Counted from the first letter of the stretch, positions 26,334 to 36,686 are shown. The stretch is 64,000 nt of DNA from Candidatus Obscuribacterales bacterium (GCA_019637435.1 JAHBVO010000001.1:1178001-1242000); one strand, 5' to 3'. Notes: generated from the sequence alone by a model not told the origin. Translations and numbers: made by a program.

Positions 26334-28210
26334 TGTGCTACCACCGTATCTGACACCACCGACGAGCCTCCCAAACCAATGAACAGAGGTCCATAAAACT
26401 CATCTTGATATAGATCTATTTTACCGGCATTTGAAAGAAATAGCGATGCAAGGAAGGCGTCTACCCAGTCATTGTGATCGTCCATCAACACAACCATTTG
26501 CAGGAGTTCAATTTTCTCTCCAAGCTTCAAAATCTTCGCAAGGAGGAGTTCCACTTTCTCAATGGTCGATTCGACGTCTTCATCGTGAGCCAGGTCCAGC
26601 AGGTCATCTACGCCGTCTACTTCATGCTGACCGGCGAGTTCGATGACTGCCCGAGCCGGTTTTTTCTCCGCCCGAGTTTTCTCGATTCGCTCCGCTTCTC
26701 GCAGAGCATCGATTAGTTCTTCTAGTGTTACTTGGCGTTTTCTAACCTGTCTTCTTTGCGATCTTCGAACAATCGCTTTTTCGAGATCCTTCAAAGTGAT
26801 TTGTCTGACATACGAATCGGAGTCTATGATGTCTCCGTTTTCATCGAAATCCAGGAAGTCATCTCCTGACGGATCTTCGTCTGCAGACTGGTTAAGCAGC
26901 GCTTCCGCTTTCATCCGGAGAAGAACGCAGGCGTGGAACAGAATCTTTCCGCTCTGACGAAGGTTCTCTTTCGGCGCCGCTGCGATGAGTTTCAAAAATT
27001 TGTCGGTAACATCAATAATGTCGACGTTCTTTGGATCAATCTCGCCCTTCAACGCGAGTTGAACAAGAATTTCAATACCATCAGATGGTGCGACTTCGCG
27101 ACCGCTGGCATTCTCTATCAACTGCTCAGCGTTGACCGACAGAGTAATGTCCTCGTCCGAACTTGCGCCCTCAAGCATCTCGTCAGTGCCGACATCGCCG
27201 GAAAGGTCTTCGGTGGTTTCACCGACAGCAATTTCGTTTGATACCGTCGATGGTTCTTTCAACGCTTCAATCGACATCGTGGTCGATCTCTGCGTCATGC
27301 TTACGATTTTCGCGATCACAGCAGGCGTAGGATCTACAAAAGGCGGTTTCTCAACTGCAGCCTCACAGATAATGATTGGTTCTTCTGTGACGGGCTCAAT
27401 AGCAATGCCTTTTGGCGACTTCTTGGTTTTGCGCTTAGCGGTGCCCGCTTGCCGGTCTTCGGGAGTGCCTTTCGGAAGCGGAAGCGGCAAGGGCAGCGGC
27501 AGAACTTGTTGAATCGGAACTTCAATCGTTGGCTCTTCCGTTTGGAAAACCGTTCCGACCTCTGGCGCTTCGATTTTTGGAACTTCTACGATGGGCGTGT
27601 CAACGACTGAAGTTTCAATGCCTGGAACCTCGACGATGGGCGTGCCAACGACCGGAGTTTCAATGCCTGGAACTTCCACGATGGGCGTGTCAACGACTGA
27701 AGTTTCAATGCCTGGAACCTCGACGATGGGCGTGCCAACGACCGGAGTTTCAGTGCCTGGAACTTCGACGATGGGCGTGCCAACGACTGAAGTTTCAATG
27801 CCTGGAACCTCGACGATTGGAAGTTCAACGATTGGCGTTGTTACGAGAGGAACTTCCACGAGAGGAACTTCCACGCTTTGTTCTGCCGACGGAATTTCTA
27901 CTACTGAGTCGTTCGCGATCTGCGTTCCGACAAGTGGCATTATCTCCGCGATGTTGTTTGATGTCAGAGTTGTTGAGTCGTCTGGCGGCGTTACGTCTAT
28001 AACTCCGTCAAGGTCGATTTCGCTGACAGTCTGAGAGTCAGTTTTGGTCTCAGCTCCCTCCGACACCGCCGGCGGTTGCTCACTGCCACCGCTGGACGGC
28101 TCTACCTTCTTCGAGTCAGAAAGCGCCTCACCTTCCGTCACCACCACAGGTGGCACCGATCCGCCGACATCCGGCATATTATTCATTAAAGGTACGTCTG
28201 GAAGATCCAC
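26330..28210 (-). CDS. scpA: Segregation and condensation protein A with repeat-rich N-terminal extension
   Basis: A 626-residue protein. Only residues from about 377 on match the kleisin ScpA ('DGIEILVQLALKGEIDPKNVDI', and a winged-helix end 'VLLLAKILKLGEKIELLQMVVLMDD'), which bridges SMC heads. The first 376 residues are Pro/Val/Glu-rich, with five near-identical 15-residue repeats (EVPGIETSVVGTPIV type, residues 134-208) and a PLPLPLPLP run. GTG 28210 follows the smc stop by 5 nt. The extension is in frame without breaks and has no known counterpart that I recognise. Confidence 0.88.
   Translation of the reverse strand: MDLPDVPLMNNMPDVGGSVPPVVVTEGEALSDSKKVEPSSGGSEQPPAVSEGAETKTDSQTVSEIDLDGVIDVTPPDDSTTLTSNNIAEIMPLVGTQIANDSVVEIPSAEQSVEVPLVEVPLVTTPIVELPIVEVPGIETSVVGTPIVEVPGTETPVVGTPIVEVPGIETSVVDTPIVEVPGIETPVVGTPIVEVPGIETSVVDTPIVEVPKIEAPEVGTVFQTEEPTIEVPIQQVLPLPLPLPLPKGTPEDRQAGTAKRKTKKSPKGIAIEPVTEEPIIICEAAVEKPPFVDPTPAVIAKIVSMTQRSTTMSIEALKEPSTVSNEIAVGETTEDLSGDVGTDEMLEGASSDEDITLSVNAEQLIENASGREVAPSDGIEILVQLALKGEIDPKNVDIIDVTDKFLKLIAAAPKENLRQSGKILFHACVLLRMKAEALLNQSADEDPSGDDFLDFDENGDIIDSDSYVRQITLKDLEKAIVRRSQRRQVRKRQVTLEELIDALREAERIEKTRAEKKPARAVIELAGQHEVDGVDDLLDLAHDEDVESTIEKVELLLAKILKLGEKIELLQMVVLMDDHNDWVDAFLASLFLSNAGKIDLYQDEFYGPLFIGLGGSSVVSDTVVAQ
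27587..27811 (-). repeat. Five 45-bp tandem repeats in scpA
   Basis: Five units encode E-V-P-G-x-E-T-x-V-V-x-T-P-I-V; a sixth degenerate unit follows toward 27540. Repeats alternate between an S/D-type and a P/G-type version, suggesting expansion by duplication of a 90-bp pair. Confidence 0.9.
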
Positions 28211-28215
28211 GGCAC

Positions 28216-31200
28216 TTATGCCCCCACAGCGTGGGCCGGTTCAGGCGTCTCAGGAATCTTGATCTCTTGCATTCCAACAACACGAGAGTAACCATCGGCT
28301 CTAAGCGAAACGCCAATCGCATGGTCGGAGTTCTCGATCATCGGACGACGCAAGGACACCGCTACGAATTGCGCCTCTGCGGATTGTCTCTTGATCATGC
28401 GCGCGAGACGATCTGCGTTTGCACCATCGAGCATCATGTCGACTTCGTCGAATGCGTAGAACGGAGCCGGCGCGTACCGTTGGAAGGCGAATACGAATGA
28501 GAGTGCCGTAAGCGACTTCTCTCCGCCGGAGAGCGCCTCGATGCGTTGCATCTTCTTGTCGCGTGGTTGAGCGCGAATAACCAGTCCGCCCTCGAACGGT
28601 CTGTCCGGATGTTCGAGTTCGAGCTTTCCATGACCGTGACTGAGTTCGGCAAAAATCGCCTGGAAGTTAGCGTTAATAGCGTCATAGGCTTCCATGAACG
28701 TTCGCTTCTTCAACTCACCGTATCCTTCGATACGCTGAATGATTTCTTCCTTCTCTTGTTCGAGTGTGGCGAGATTCTCGTCGAGTTCTTGCTGACGCTG
28801 CTCTGTCGTATTGTAGTCTTCCAGCGCTTTCATGTTGACCGGCTCGAGCGAGCGCATGCGTTTTTCCAAACGGTCTACTTCACGCTTGAGTTCTTCCACC
28901 GTCTTCGTATTTGGTGGCTCGTAGTTCGGATTCTCCTGGAGGAGAACCTCGATGTCTTGTTTAACCGTCGCAAGTTCTCTCGTCACATCAAAGTGAGCCA
29001 TTTGATGGCTCTTGCGTTGTTCGATAATCCGAATAACTTCCTGGTCGAGTTTCGTTTTTGAAACTTCCTGCGCGGTGACCTGATCGTGAATTTTGTCTTT
29101 GGTCTCACGCAATGACTCCAGCTCTGCCGAAATTGCGCGTGTTTTCCGCTCCATCTCGGCAATCGCTTCATTCATCGCCTGGATATTTTCTTTAAAAACA
29201 GGCTCTTGGACTATAACGTCTTGAATCTCTTGCGTAACCGAATCAAGTTGCTTGACTAAACCTTCACGATTGTTGTTTTCAACAGTTTCTTCCGTTTCGA
29301 TTCGATCGACAAGTCTCTGAATCTCGTTGAATTCGCTTTCAACTGCATTCAAATCAGAGCGCACTTCTTCCGACTCGGTAATCAGTTTTTCGAGCGCGGA
29401 TTGTTTGCCCTTATCTCTGATTCCGTCAAGGGATTGTTCTAGAACGCTGATGCGTCCAGCCAGCTCTTTGACTGACTCTTCAACGTTCGCCATCTCTTGA
29501 TCGATTTCATCGATTTCGTCGCCCTTAGCGCGCAGCTGCGGCTTGATGTTTTCGATCGCTTCGTCCAGATCAATTGTTTGTTGGCGTTGGTTATCGATTT
29601 CAACTTTGCGTTTAGCCAGATCAGCCTTTGATTCGCTCTGTTTCTTGCGCTCTTCGGCTAAGCTCTGGGTCAATTCTTTGATTGAGTCCTTGAGCCACTT
29701 AACCTGGTCGGCGATATTTTTCGCTGACTGTTTGAGAACGCCAAGATCGGTTTCACCTTTATTGGAGAAGTGGAACCTCGATTTGTTGTCCTTACCACCT
29801 GTGATACTGCCTGATTTTTCGAATAGTTCGCCTTCGGATGTAACCATTCTTGCCTGGTTGATCATCTTTCTGGCGTTATCGATGTGATCGACGACGATTG
29901 TTCCGCCGCAGGCGTATTGAAACGCTTTGGTGAAGCGCTGATCGAAATCGACCAGGTTGTACGCGAAGTCGATTACGCCAGGTCTGTTTGGAAGCAATCC
30001 TGGTGGTTGAGAAACGATTTTATTGAGAGGCACGAATGTCGCGCGACCAGCATTGTTATCTTTCAGATATTGAATGCATTCGCGAGCAACATGATCGTCT
30101 TCAACGACGATGTGTGTCAAACGAGGACCAATACAAGTTTCCAGTGCGACTTGATAGTCCTCATCGACTGAGCCGAGCTGTCCGATTGTGCCGTGAACAC
30201 CTTTTATGCCGCTGCCGAGAATGACTTCAACAGCTTTGCCGTAACCGGTCTCGCCCGAAATATCCTTCTGCGTTTCCAACTCGATGACTCTGCGATTGAC
30301 CATCTGCAGGGCATGAGTCTTCGACTCGATTTCTTCGTTGGTCGAATCAAGTTCAGCCTCTAGCTGCTGGATCGATCTGTCAATGCCGAGAACAAGCGCT
30401 TCCTGGTCGACGTATTTTCTCTCGACGAAACCTAAAGAATTCTTCAAAGCAGCCGATTTCGTAATCTTTTCGGTGGCTTGACCGCGAAGACTTTCGAGTT
30501 CTTTCTCCAAACCGCGACGTCTGGTTTCCAATTCTGTCTTCTTCAACGATAGAAGGTGATTCTGTTCTCGCAGCTTTTGCAGGTCAGTATGCAGACCCGA
30601 AACCTTCTCAGACGACTTATCCTTCTCCTGGCGGTGAATTTCAATCTCCGCCATGACGGCACTATAGGCGCCCTGTCTTTCCATCAAAACCAGCTCGACT
30701 GCCTTGCGGTCTTCGATATGCTGCTTCTTCTGTTTTGCTAGCTTATTGAGGTGTTTTTCGATAGTTTTGACCTGCTCCTGAATATTTTTCAGGAGCTTCT
30801 CTTTTTCCCCGACGACACCCTGTAAGTTGGAAAGTTTGTTTTCTTCACGTGTCAATTCGCCTCGTTTGTTGTCGAGTTCCTGGCGAATGAGAAGCTGTTC
30901 GTTGCCGCCTTTGTCTTTGATTTCCTCGTCGATCCGACCCATCTCCGCGCGCAATTCGAGGAGATTGATTTCGGTCGTGTGAAGTTTGTCGGCTAGCTCG
31001 GACTCTTTTCCTTCAAGCCTTTCAATCTCAGCAAGCTCTTTTCTAGCCCGCTCCTCAAGCTCGATCGCGCGAACGAAAATCAAATCCTTTTCGATTGCTT
31101 CCTTCTTGGTCTTCAAATCGAGATATTTGAGCGCCTGGTCACGGTCTGCCCGAAGTACTTCGAGACGCGCGATGATTTCGCTCAAAACTATGCGCTGATG

Positions 31201-31749
31201 ATCAATCTTCTCGCCGACCGAACCCAGTTCGGTCTGAGCCTGATCGATTCTGCGATCGAAATCAGCGACACCGGCGAGCTCGTCGATAATCTTGCGGCGC
31301 TCAGTTGCGCTCATAGTTACGATGCCGGTCACGTCGCCCTGCATGATGACGTTGAATCCAGTCGGACTAACGTTATATTTCATCAGGCGATCATGGATCT
31401 CACTCAGCGTAGCGCCTTTGCCGTTGAGTAGATATGAACTGGTGTATGAATTGTCGTCTTTTACTTTGATACGCCGAGTCACTTCGATCTCGACGTTATC
31501 AGGGCTGACGAATTTGACGCGGACCTTCGCTTCCTTCCGCCCACTTAAATTATTTAGAAGATCAGGTAATCTTTCCGCCCGCATCGATCGAGTTGACGAC
31601 AAACCGAGTGCAAAAAGCAGACTGTCGATGATGTTCGACTTACCCGATCCATTCGGACCTGAGATCGTCGTAAACCCGTCCAGGAGAGGCACGAGCGTCG
31701 ACTTGCCGAATGACTTGAAGTTGTCTAACTCGATTTCCTTGATTCGCAA
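28216..31749 (-). CDS. smc: Chromosome segregation protein SMC
   Basis: A 1177-residue condensin ATPase. Walker A GPNGSGKSNI (about residues 31-40), long coiled coils (170-500 and 680-1010), hinge domain (about 510-660, 'GVHGTIGQLGSVDEDYQVALE'), ABC signature LSGGEKSLTALSF and Walker B 'PFYAFDEVDMMLD' near the C-terminus. Length is normal for the family. It is first in an operon with scpA, scpB and ispD, preceded by a good sigma70-type promoter. Confidence 0.96.
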   Translation of the reverse strand: MRIKEIELDNFKSFGKSTLVPLLDGFTTISGPNGSGKSNIIDSLLFALGLSSTRSMRAERLPDLLNNLSGRKEAKVRVKFVSPDNVEIEVTRRIKVKDDNSYTSSYLLNGKGATLSEIHDRLMKYNVSPTGFNVIMQGDVTGIVTMSATERRKIIDELAGVADFDRRIDQAQTELGSVGEKIDHQRIVLSEIIARLEVLRADRDQALKYLDLKTKKEAIEKDLIFVRAIELEERARKELAEIERLEGKESELADKLHTTEINLLELRAEMGRIDEEIKDKGGNEQLLIRQELDNKRGELTREENKLSNLQGVVGEKEKLLKNIQEQVKTIEKHLNKLAKQKKQHIEDRKAVELVLMERQGAYSAVMAEIEIHRQEKDKSSEKVSGLHTDLQKLREQNHLLSLKKTELETRRRGLEKELESLRGQATEKITKSAALKNSLGFVERKYVDQEALVLGIDRSIQQLEAELDSTNEEIESKTHALQMVNRRVIELETQKDISGETGYGKAVEVILGSGIKGVHGTIGQLGSVDEDYQVALETCIGPRLTHIVVEDDHVARECIQYLKDNNAGRATFVPLNKIVSQPPGLLPNRPGVIDFAYNLVDFDQRFTKAFQYACGGTIVVDHIDNARKMINQARMVTSEGELFEKSGSITGGKDNKSRFHFSNKGETDLGVLKQSAKNIADQVKWLKDSIKELTQSLAEERKKQSESKADLAKRKVEIDNQRQQTIDLDEAIENIKPQLRAKGDEIDEIDQEMANVEESVKELAGRISVLEQSLDGIRDKGKQSALEKLITESEEVRSDLNAVESEFNEIQRLVDRIETEETVENNNREGLVKQLDSVTQEIQDVIVQEPVFKENIQAMNEAIAEMERKTRAISAELESLRETKDKIHDQVTAQEVSKTKLDQEVIRIIEQRKSHQMAHFDVTRELATVKQDIEVLLQENPNYEPPNTKTVEELKREVDRLEKRMRSLEPVNMKALEDYNTTEQRQQELDENLATLEQEKEEIIQRIEGYGELKKRTFMEAYDAINANFQAIFAELSHGHGKLELEHPDRPFEGGLVIRAQPRDKKMQRIEALSGGEKSLTALSFVFAFQRYAPAPFYAFDEVDMMLDGANADRLARMIKRQSAEAQFVAVSLRRPMIENSDHAIGVSLRADGYSRVVGMQEIKIPETPEPAHAVGA

Positions 31750-31779
31750 GAGTCTTTCTCGCTCCAGTTTCCCAGCCGC

Positions 31780-31808
31780 ATTACACTATACACTTGCAGT
31801 AGTGTCAA
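31780..31808 (-). promoter_or_regulatory. smc operon promoter
   Basis: On the minus strand TTGACA (31808-31803), a 17-nt spacer and TGTAAT (31785-31780), about 30 nt upstream of the ATG at 31749. ACACTA...TAGTGT arms overlap the promoter and could bind a regulator. Confidence 0.6.
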
Positions 31809-32134
31809 GCCTTAGTGGTTTCACGTTTGGTGCCTAAGTTGTTCGTCCCAACTTTGAGTATATACACGGAATGTCCATAATATGCGCTTTTCACAACGAC
31901 ATCGAAACAAATTTTACTGGCACCACTGGTGGTTTGTCACCACATTTGGTTCGTCTGATAGCAGTTTGTTTTGGCTGGATATAACCGAATTTTGTTGACG
32001 ATCGGCTATCGATCGATCGCTGTGATCGGATCCCTTCTTCCCTCTGGAATTGATATAAAAGACATGCTACGCTAGCTTTCTGGAAATCCGATCTTTTTGT
32101 CAAAATCACTGAATTTTTACCAGCGGGTGGCGAT
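31809..32134. other. Divergent intergenic region
   Basis: Together with the smc promoter this is the 385-nt gap between smc and the MshEN-repeat gene. A TTGACG near 31996 is followed by a GATCGATC-rich stretch without a clear -10. No gene or strong structure was recognised. Confidence 0.35.
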
Positions 32135-33364
32135 TTGCAAACACCTCGGAAAGAGAAGCAGGCTTTGATTGGCGACCTTCTGGTCCGAGCCGAGCTCATC
32201 AGCCGTCACGATCTGACTAACGCTTTGACTATCGCTAGACAGATGTCGCTACCTATCGGGCATATACTAACGGTTAATGGTTTCGTCACGGATGAGGAGC
32301 TCAATGCTGCGCTCCGGGTCCAGGCACTGGTCAGGGATAAGCTCCTTGCCGAGCAACAGGGAATTGATGCACTGACCGTGGTGCGAGAGCAGAAGAAGTC
32401 CATTGAGGACGCACTCGATGAGCAGAACTGGCGCTCCGAATACCTGACTTTCACAAAAAATCTCGGGCAACTCTTAATTGATGCAAACGCCGTCACTCCG
32501 GATAAGCTCAAAAGCGCTCTGGCAGCCTGTCATTCGTCCGGTCTGCCGCTCGGTCGCGTACTTGTCTTGCAGGGAGCAATTTCGGAATTCGTCGCATACG
32601 CTGCCCTTACGGCTCAGGCACTTTTGCGCGACAAGAAAATTGCCAGAGACCAGGCTGTGGGAAGCTTGCGGCTTACGTCAATGCACGGCGATACAATCGA
32701 GGATTACCTTGAGTTCGGCGGTTTGCGCAAGATTCGACCAGATCATGTCTTGCGTCTTGGTGAGATGTTCGTCTTGTCCGGATTGGTTTCAGAACTTGAT
32801 CTTCTCTCAGCGGTCGAAACAGGATTGATGGAAGCACAGCCAATCGGACATATCCTCGTTCAACATAATCTTATCCGGCAAGAGGCTATTGATGCGGCTC
32901 TTCGCCTTCAAGATCTAATTAGAGAACAAAAGATAGAGCCGCTCAAGGCGGTTGACGTTTTAAAAGAATACGCTTCCCACCAGGCTGGCAGCGGCAATTT
33001 CGAGCAGATTGTCGAACGCATCGCCAAGAAGAAAATTAAACCACCTACGTCCGGACTCGCCCAGAATGACGCTCGTTTGCTTGAAACTGTTCACGGTCTC
33101 GGTTTCGTGTCCGAAACCGAATTGGCTGAGATTTGCAAGGAGGTCATCGGGGGAAATGTATCGGTCGTGGACTATCTGACCAGGTGTACGCGTGTCGATG
33201 ATTCGAAAATCAAGACGGCAATGCGCTGTCGCGAATTGGTCGATAAAGGTGCTCTAACGATCGAGCAGGCGATTTTCGCGGTTCACATCTGGCTCTGGAG
33301 TGGTGGAGCGTTCGATGACGTACTCATTAATGTTGGGTGGCTGCCGGCGAATCAACGGTCCTGA
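32135..33364 (+). CDS. Protein of repeated MshEN-like (GspE N-terminal) modules
   Basis: A 409-residue soluble protein made of about five copies of a module with the pattern 'IGDLLVRAELISRHDLTNAL...A...PIGHILTVNGFVTDEELNAAL' (starts near residues 11, 107, 206 and 310). This resembles the GspE/MshE N-terminal domain, which in MshE binds cyclic-di-GMP or docks to GspL/PilM-like partners. There is no ATPase domain. It starts at TTG 32135 with GGGTGG upstream. It is possibly a stand-alone signalling or adaptor protein; the role is inferred. Confidence 0.7.
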   Translation: MQTPRKEKQALIGDLLVRAELISRHDLTNALTIARQMSLPIGHILTVNGFVTDEELNAALRVQALVRDKLLAEQQGIDALTVVREQKKSIEDALDEQNWRSEYLTFTKNLGQLLIDANAVTPDKLKSALAACHSSGLPLGRVLVLQGAISEFVAYAALTAQALLRDKKIARDQAVGSLRLTSMHGDTIEDYLEFGGLRKIRPDHVLRLGEMFVLSGLVSELDLLSAVETGLMEAQPIGHILVQHNLIRQEAIDAALRLQDLIREQKIEPLKAVDVLKEYASHQAGSGNFEQIVERIAKKKIKPPTSGLAQNDARLLETVHGLGFVSETELAEICKEVIGGNVSVVDYLTRCTRVDDSKIKTAMRCRELVDKGALTIEQAIFAVHIWLWSGGAFDDVLINVGWLPANQRS

Positions 33365-33389
33365 GCGGTCAGAAAGGTCTATAAACCGA

Positions 33390-35219
33390 CTATCCGTTCG
33401 GCTCCAGCTTCTTGATCAATTCTTGAGCGGAGGCGCAATCACTGTCGTTGGGTGCGGCCGAAACGAAGGTTTTTAGCTCCTGAAGAGCTTCTTGATTCTT
33501 ACCGGCTTTCAGCAAAATCAAGGCAAGGTTGTAGTGAACTGATATGAGATCGGGTTGTTGTTCTAACGCCTTCCGATACTCGTCGATGCACTCTTGTGCG
33601 TGATCGCCCTCCAGCTGGGAGAGTATCCATGCTCGATTGTAGTGACACTCCGAGTCATCGGCATACTGCTTGACCCATTTCTTTGATGCGTCATCGGCAA
33701 GCGGCAATTTCTGCTGTGAGATGAGGATGCGAAGAATGGCTCCCATCGCGGACTTTCGGATGCTGCGGTTCGGCTTCAAATCCATTGTGCGTTCAAACTG
33801 CAAACGCGCGCCATTAGCGTCGCGGTTTGCGTCCAAATATTTTCCAAGCGTCATGTGGGTCGCTGGTTCGTTGGGAGCTAGTTGGGTAGCCTTTCTTGCC
33901 TGCTTAATCGCTTCATCCAGGTCTCCGGTTTTTTCATTTGCGTGCGCGAGTTTTAACGCAAGGTTCGCATTGCCTGGACTCAAAACAGACAAGCGCGCCA
34001 GTGTGCTCTTCGACTCCTTGTACTCCTTGTTTTCGAGCAACGCGTCAGCAAGCAGCAACATCGACTGCCACTCTGCCGGAGCATCTTGCTTCAGATTCTG
34101 TGCGACTTTGAGTGCTTCCTCGGGTTGTTTGGCTTCCATGAGCGCTCGACCGTAAGCAACGCGCGCCGGTATTAGAGTGGGTTCTAACGAGATCGCTTTG
34201 GTCGCATCTGCTAACGCCTTATCAGGTTTTCCAAGTGCGATAAACAAAAATGCGCGATTCACATACGCCGCAGTGTACGCATTATTTTCTCTAATCGCCC
34301 GGTCAAAAAACGCCGAGGCCGCCTCATAATCGCCTTTTCCAGCTAGAACCGCGCCGAGATTGTTGTTCAGTTTTGGATTAATCGGAGCGATCTTGACAGC
34401 TTCGGAAAAATATTTTTCTGCCGCATTCATGTCGTTAGTTCCAACTTTGTCGAAACCAAGAACGCCATTCCAAGCGGCTTTGTCGTAGTTTTTCTCGGTC
34501 GGTTCGGTGGCGTAGAGTGGTAATACGAATCCAAGTTCGTCCACTGCAACGGAAATTTTTCCGGAGGTGACTTGTTGGGGGGCGGGTGCGTCTTTCACCT
34601 TGAGCGGCACCAGTACCGGCACTTTGAAGACGGAGACAGCGCTTATTCCAAGTCCGACTCCGCCTTTTTTGTCAGGCGACAAATTGGGGCCTACCTCTTC
34701 TCTGGTGTTGAACCACCCAAGTGAGATCATGTAAGGAAGCGGTTGTTCCGACAGATACGCGTATATATGAATGCGCTTTTGACCTTTATATTTCTCCTCG
34801 GACAATCTAACGCGGTGATCTTTATCTATGCGGATTCGAACAGACGGACAGATTGCCACCAACGTCTTCAAATCAGGTTGCTTCTTTGTTGCCGAATCTC
34901 GCTGTTCTGTTTTTGCCGCAGCAGGTTCAGACTGCGCAGCTGCCGACTCGGTTTTGCTTGCAGTAGGTTCAGTCTGAGCGGCCGCCGAATCGGTTTTGCT
35001 TGCAGCAGGTTCAGATTGTGCGGAACTTGAATCCGGCTTGCTTGCAGCAGATTCAGGTTGTGTGGAACCTGAATCCGTCTTGCCTTTAGCGGTATCAGGT
35101 TGTGCTGAGCCGGTTTCGGCTGCGACCGGATAAATTGACCCACTCAATAACATCACCATCGCCAGAACGGCAACGGCAAACGAACAATTCATTTTCAAAT
35201 TTTGATTGTTACGCATCAC
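33390..35219 (-). CDS. Exported tetratricopeptide-repeat protein
   Basis: A 609-residue protein with a signal peptide (hydrophobic residues about 11-33, cleavage near VAAETG), then a low-complexity stretch (36-105) of roughly 14-residue Ser/Ala/Lys/Pro repeats (SKTDSAAAQTEPTA type), a beta-rich domain ('IRIDKDHRVRLSEEKYKG', 120-240) and about nine TPRs from residue 250 to the end. It is likely a periplasmic scaffold. It converges on the MshEN-repeat gene; its partner is unknown. Confidence 0.8.
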   Translation of the reverse strand: MMRNNQNLKMNCSFAVAVLAMVMLLSGSIYPVAAETGSAQPDTAKGKTDSGSTQPESAASKPDSSSAQSEPAASKTDSAAAQTEPTASKTESAAAQSEPAAAKTEQRDSATKKQPDLKTLVAICPSVRIRIDKDHRVRLSEEKYKGQKRIHIYAYLSEQPLPYMISLGWFNTREEVGPNLSPDKKGGVGLGISAVSVFKVPVLVPLKVKDAPAPQQVTSGKISVAVDELGFVLPLYATEPTEKNYDKAAWNGVLGFDKVGTNDMNAAEKYFSEAVKIAPINPKLNNNLGAVLAGKGDYEAASAFFDRAIRENNAYTAAYVNRAFLFIALGKPDKALADATKAISLEPTLIPARVAYGRALMEAKQPEEALKVAQNLKQDAPAEWQSMLLLADALLENKEYKESKSTLARLSVLSPGNANLALKLAHANEKTGDLDEAIKQARKATQLAPNEPATHMTLGKYLDANRDANGARLQFERTMDLKPNRSIRKSAMGAILRILISQQKLPLADDASKKWVKQYADDSECHYNRAWILSQLEGDHAQECIDEYRKALEQQPDLISVHYNLALILLKAGKNQEALQELKTFVSAAPNDSDCASAQELIKKLEPNG

Positions 35220-35501
35220 AACCGATTCTAACGCGCTGGAAGACGAAGAGCCTGAAATCCGATAATTCCCACTGAGATTTCAGTTACTTTAGGGAAAGTG
35301 AGACGAGTACTATCAAACAACGACTCCCTTCGTCTGTCTTGAGTTCCTCTCAATCAGGTTGGTACTCCGGAGATTAACAGAATCTTTTAGCGATTAGCAT
35401 TTGAACCTTGGACATCTCTATATAAATAAGGTACGTTTGCATAATCAATTTTTTCTCGGGTTCATTCCGAGCGCGCTCGAAGGAGTGTCCAGGTATCTCT
35501 G

Positions 35502-36686
35502 ATGTCAAGCTTGTCGCCGGAAGTTAATCAATCGACTGAATCGTCGTCAAAACATTCCATAAGTTTCGAAACCGAAAAAATCTGTCCCTGGTCCGGGGCG
35601 AGAGCCGGCCGTTTCACGACCCCACATGGTGTCGTTGAAACGCCTGTATTCATGCCTGTTGGCACCAATGCCGCCCTGCGGTCGATGACATTTACCGACG
35701 TTCGGAATTGTGGTGCGGAGATAGTCCTTTCGAATGCTTATCACCTGTATCTCCGTCCGGGTCATGAACTGATAGCCACCGCGGGTGGTTTGCATAAGTT
35801 TATGGCCTGGGACAAACCTATTCTCACGGATTCAGGCGGATTCCAGGTTTTCAGTCTTGATAGCTTGCGCCGTATTGCTGACGATGGAGTTCACTTCCAG
35901 GATCACAGAGGTGGAGCAAAACATTTCATCGGTCCCGGTAAATCAATGGAAATTCAGAACGCCATCGGTGCCGACATCATTATGGCTTTCGACGAATGCG
36001 TAAAAAATCCGGCGACATATGCGGAAGCTGAAGCGGCGATGGAGCGCACTCATCGCTGGCTCAAGGTATGCGTCGAGACACATGCACGACCTGATGAACA
36101 AGCCCTTTTCGGTATTATTCAGGGAAGTATGTATGAGGACTTGCGACGAAAGTCAGTCGAGGAAGTCACGTCTTATGACTTGCCAGGCTTTGCAATTGGT
36201 GGTGTCGCAGTTGGTGAGGCGCGCAGTGAGATTGAGCGCATCGTAAAGTTCACCACGCCGTTGATGCCGGAGAATAAACCTCGGTACCTCATGGGCGTTG
36301 GTACTCCGTGGGATATCTTATATGCCATCAGATGTGGTATCGATATGTTCGACTGCGTATCACCAACTCGTTTGGCGAGACATGGCTCTGTTTTCACATC
36401 GCAGGGGAGACTGAACATTCGAGTCTCCGCCAATAGAACGGATTTCGGTCCTCTCGACCCAAATTGTGATTGCTTCACGTGCATGACGCATTCGCGCGCA
36501 TACCTCCAGCACCTCATCCGTCAAAAGGAAATGACCGGCGCAATTCTGCTGTCAATTCACAACGTTCGTTTTTTAATTAGGGAAGCAAAAAACTCTCGAC
36601 AAGCCATTCTCGATGGTAACTTCCGCGAGTACTACGAACACTTGTCCAGGGTCCTGCTGTCGCACGACGAGCGTGCTCCAGAATAG
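35502..36686 (+). CDS. tgt: Queuine tRNA-ribosyltransferase
   Basis: A 394-residue enzyme that exchanges guanine 34 of GUN-anticodon tRNAs for preQ1. 'LTDSGGFQVFSL' holds the substrate-binding Asp, 'PRYLMGVGTPWDIL' and 'GIDMFDCVSPTRLARHG' hold the nucleophile Asp, and zinc ligands are in 'CDCFTC' plus a His about 30 residues later. The N-terminus is about 25 residues longer than usual. It is transcribed alone and converges on the PspA gene. Confidence 0.95.
   Translation: MSSLSPEVNQSTESSSKHSISFETEKICPWSGARAGRFTTPHGVVETPVFMPVGTNAALRSMTFTDVRNCGAEIVLSNAYHLYLRPGHELIATAGGLHKFMAWDKPILTDSGGFQVFSLDSLRRIADDGVHFQDHRGGAKHFIGPGKSMEIQNAIGADIIMAFDECVKNPATYAEAEAAMERTHRWLKVCVETHARPDEQALFGIIQGSMYEDLRRKSVEEVTSYDLPGFAIGGVAVGEARSEIERIVKFTTPLMPENKPRYLMGVGTPWDILYAIRCGIDMFDCVSPTRLARHGSVFTSQGRLNIRVSANRTDFGPLDPNCDCFTCMTHSRAYLQHLIRQKEMTGAILLSIHNVRFLIREAKNSRQAILDGNFREYYEHLSRVLLSHDERAPE

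Noticed and set aside
27529..28034. Two long plus-strand frames opposite scpA
   Set aside because: They are antisense shadows of the 45-bp repeats in a clear smc-scpA-scpB operon.
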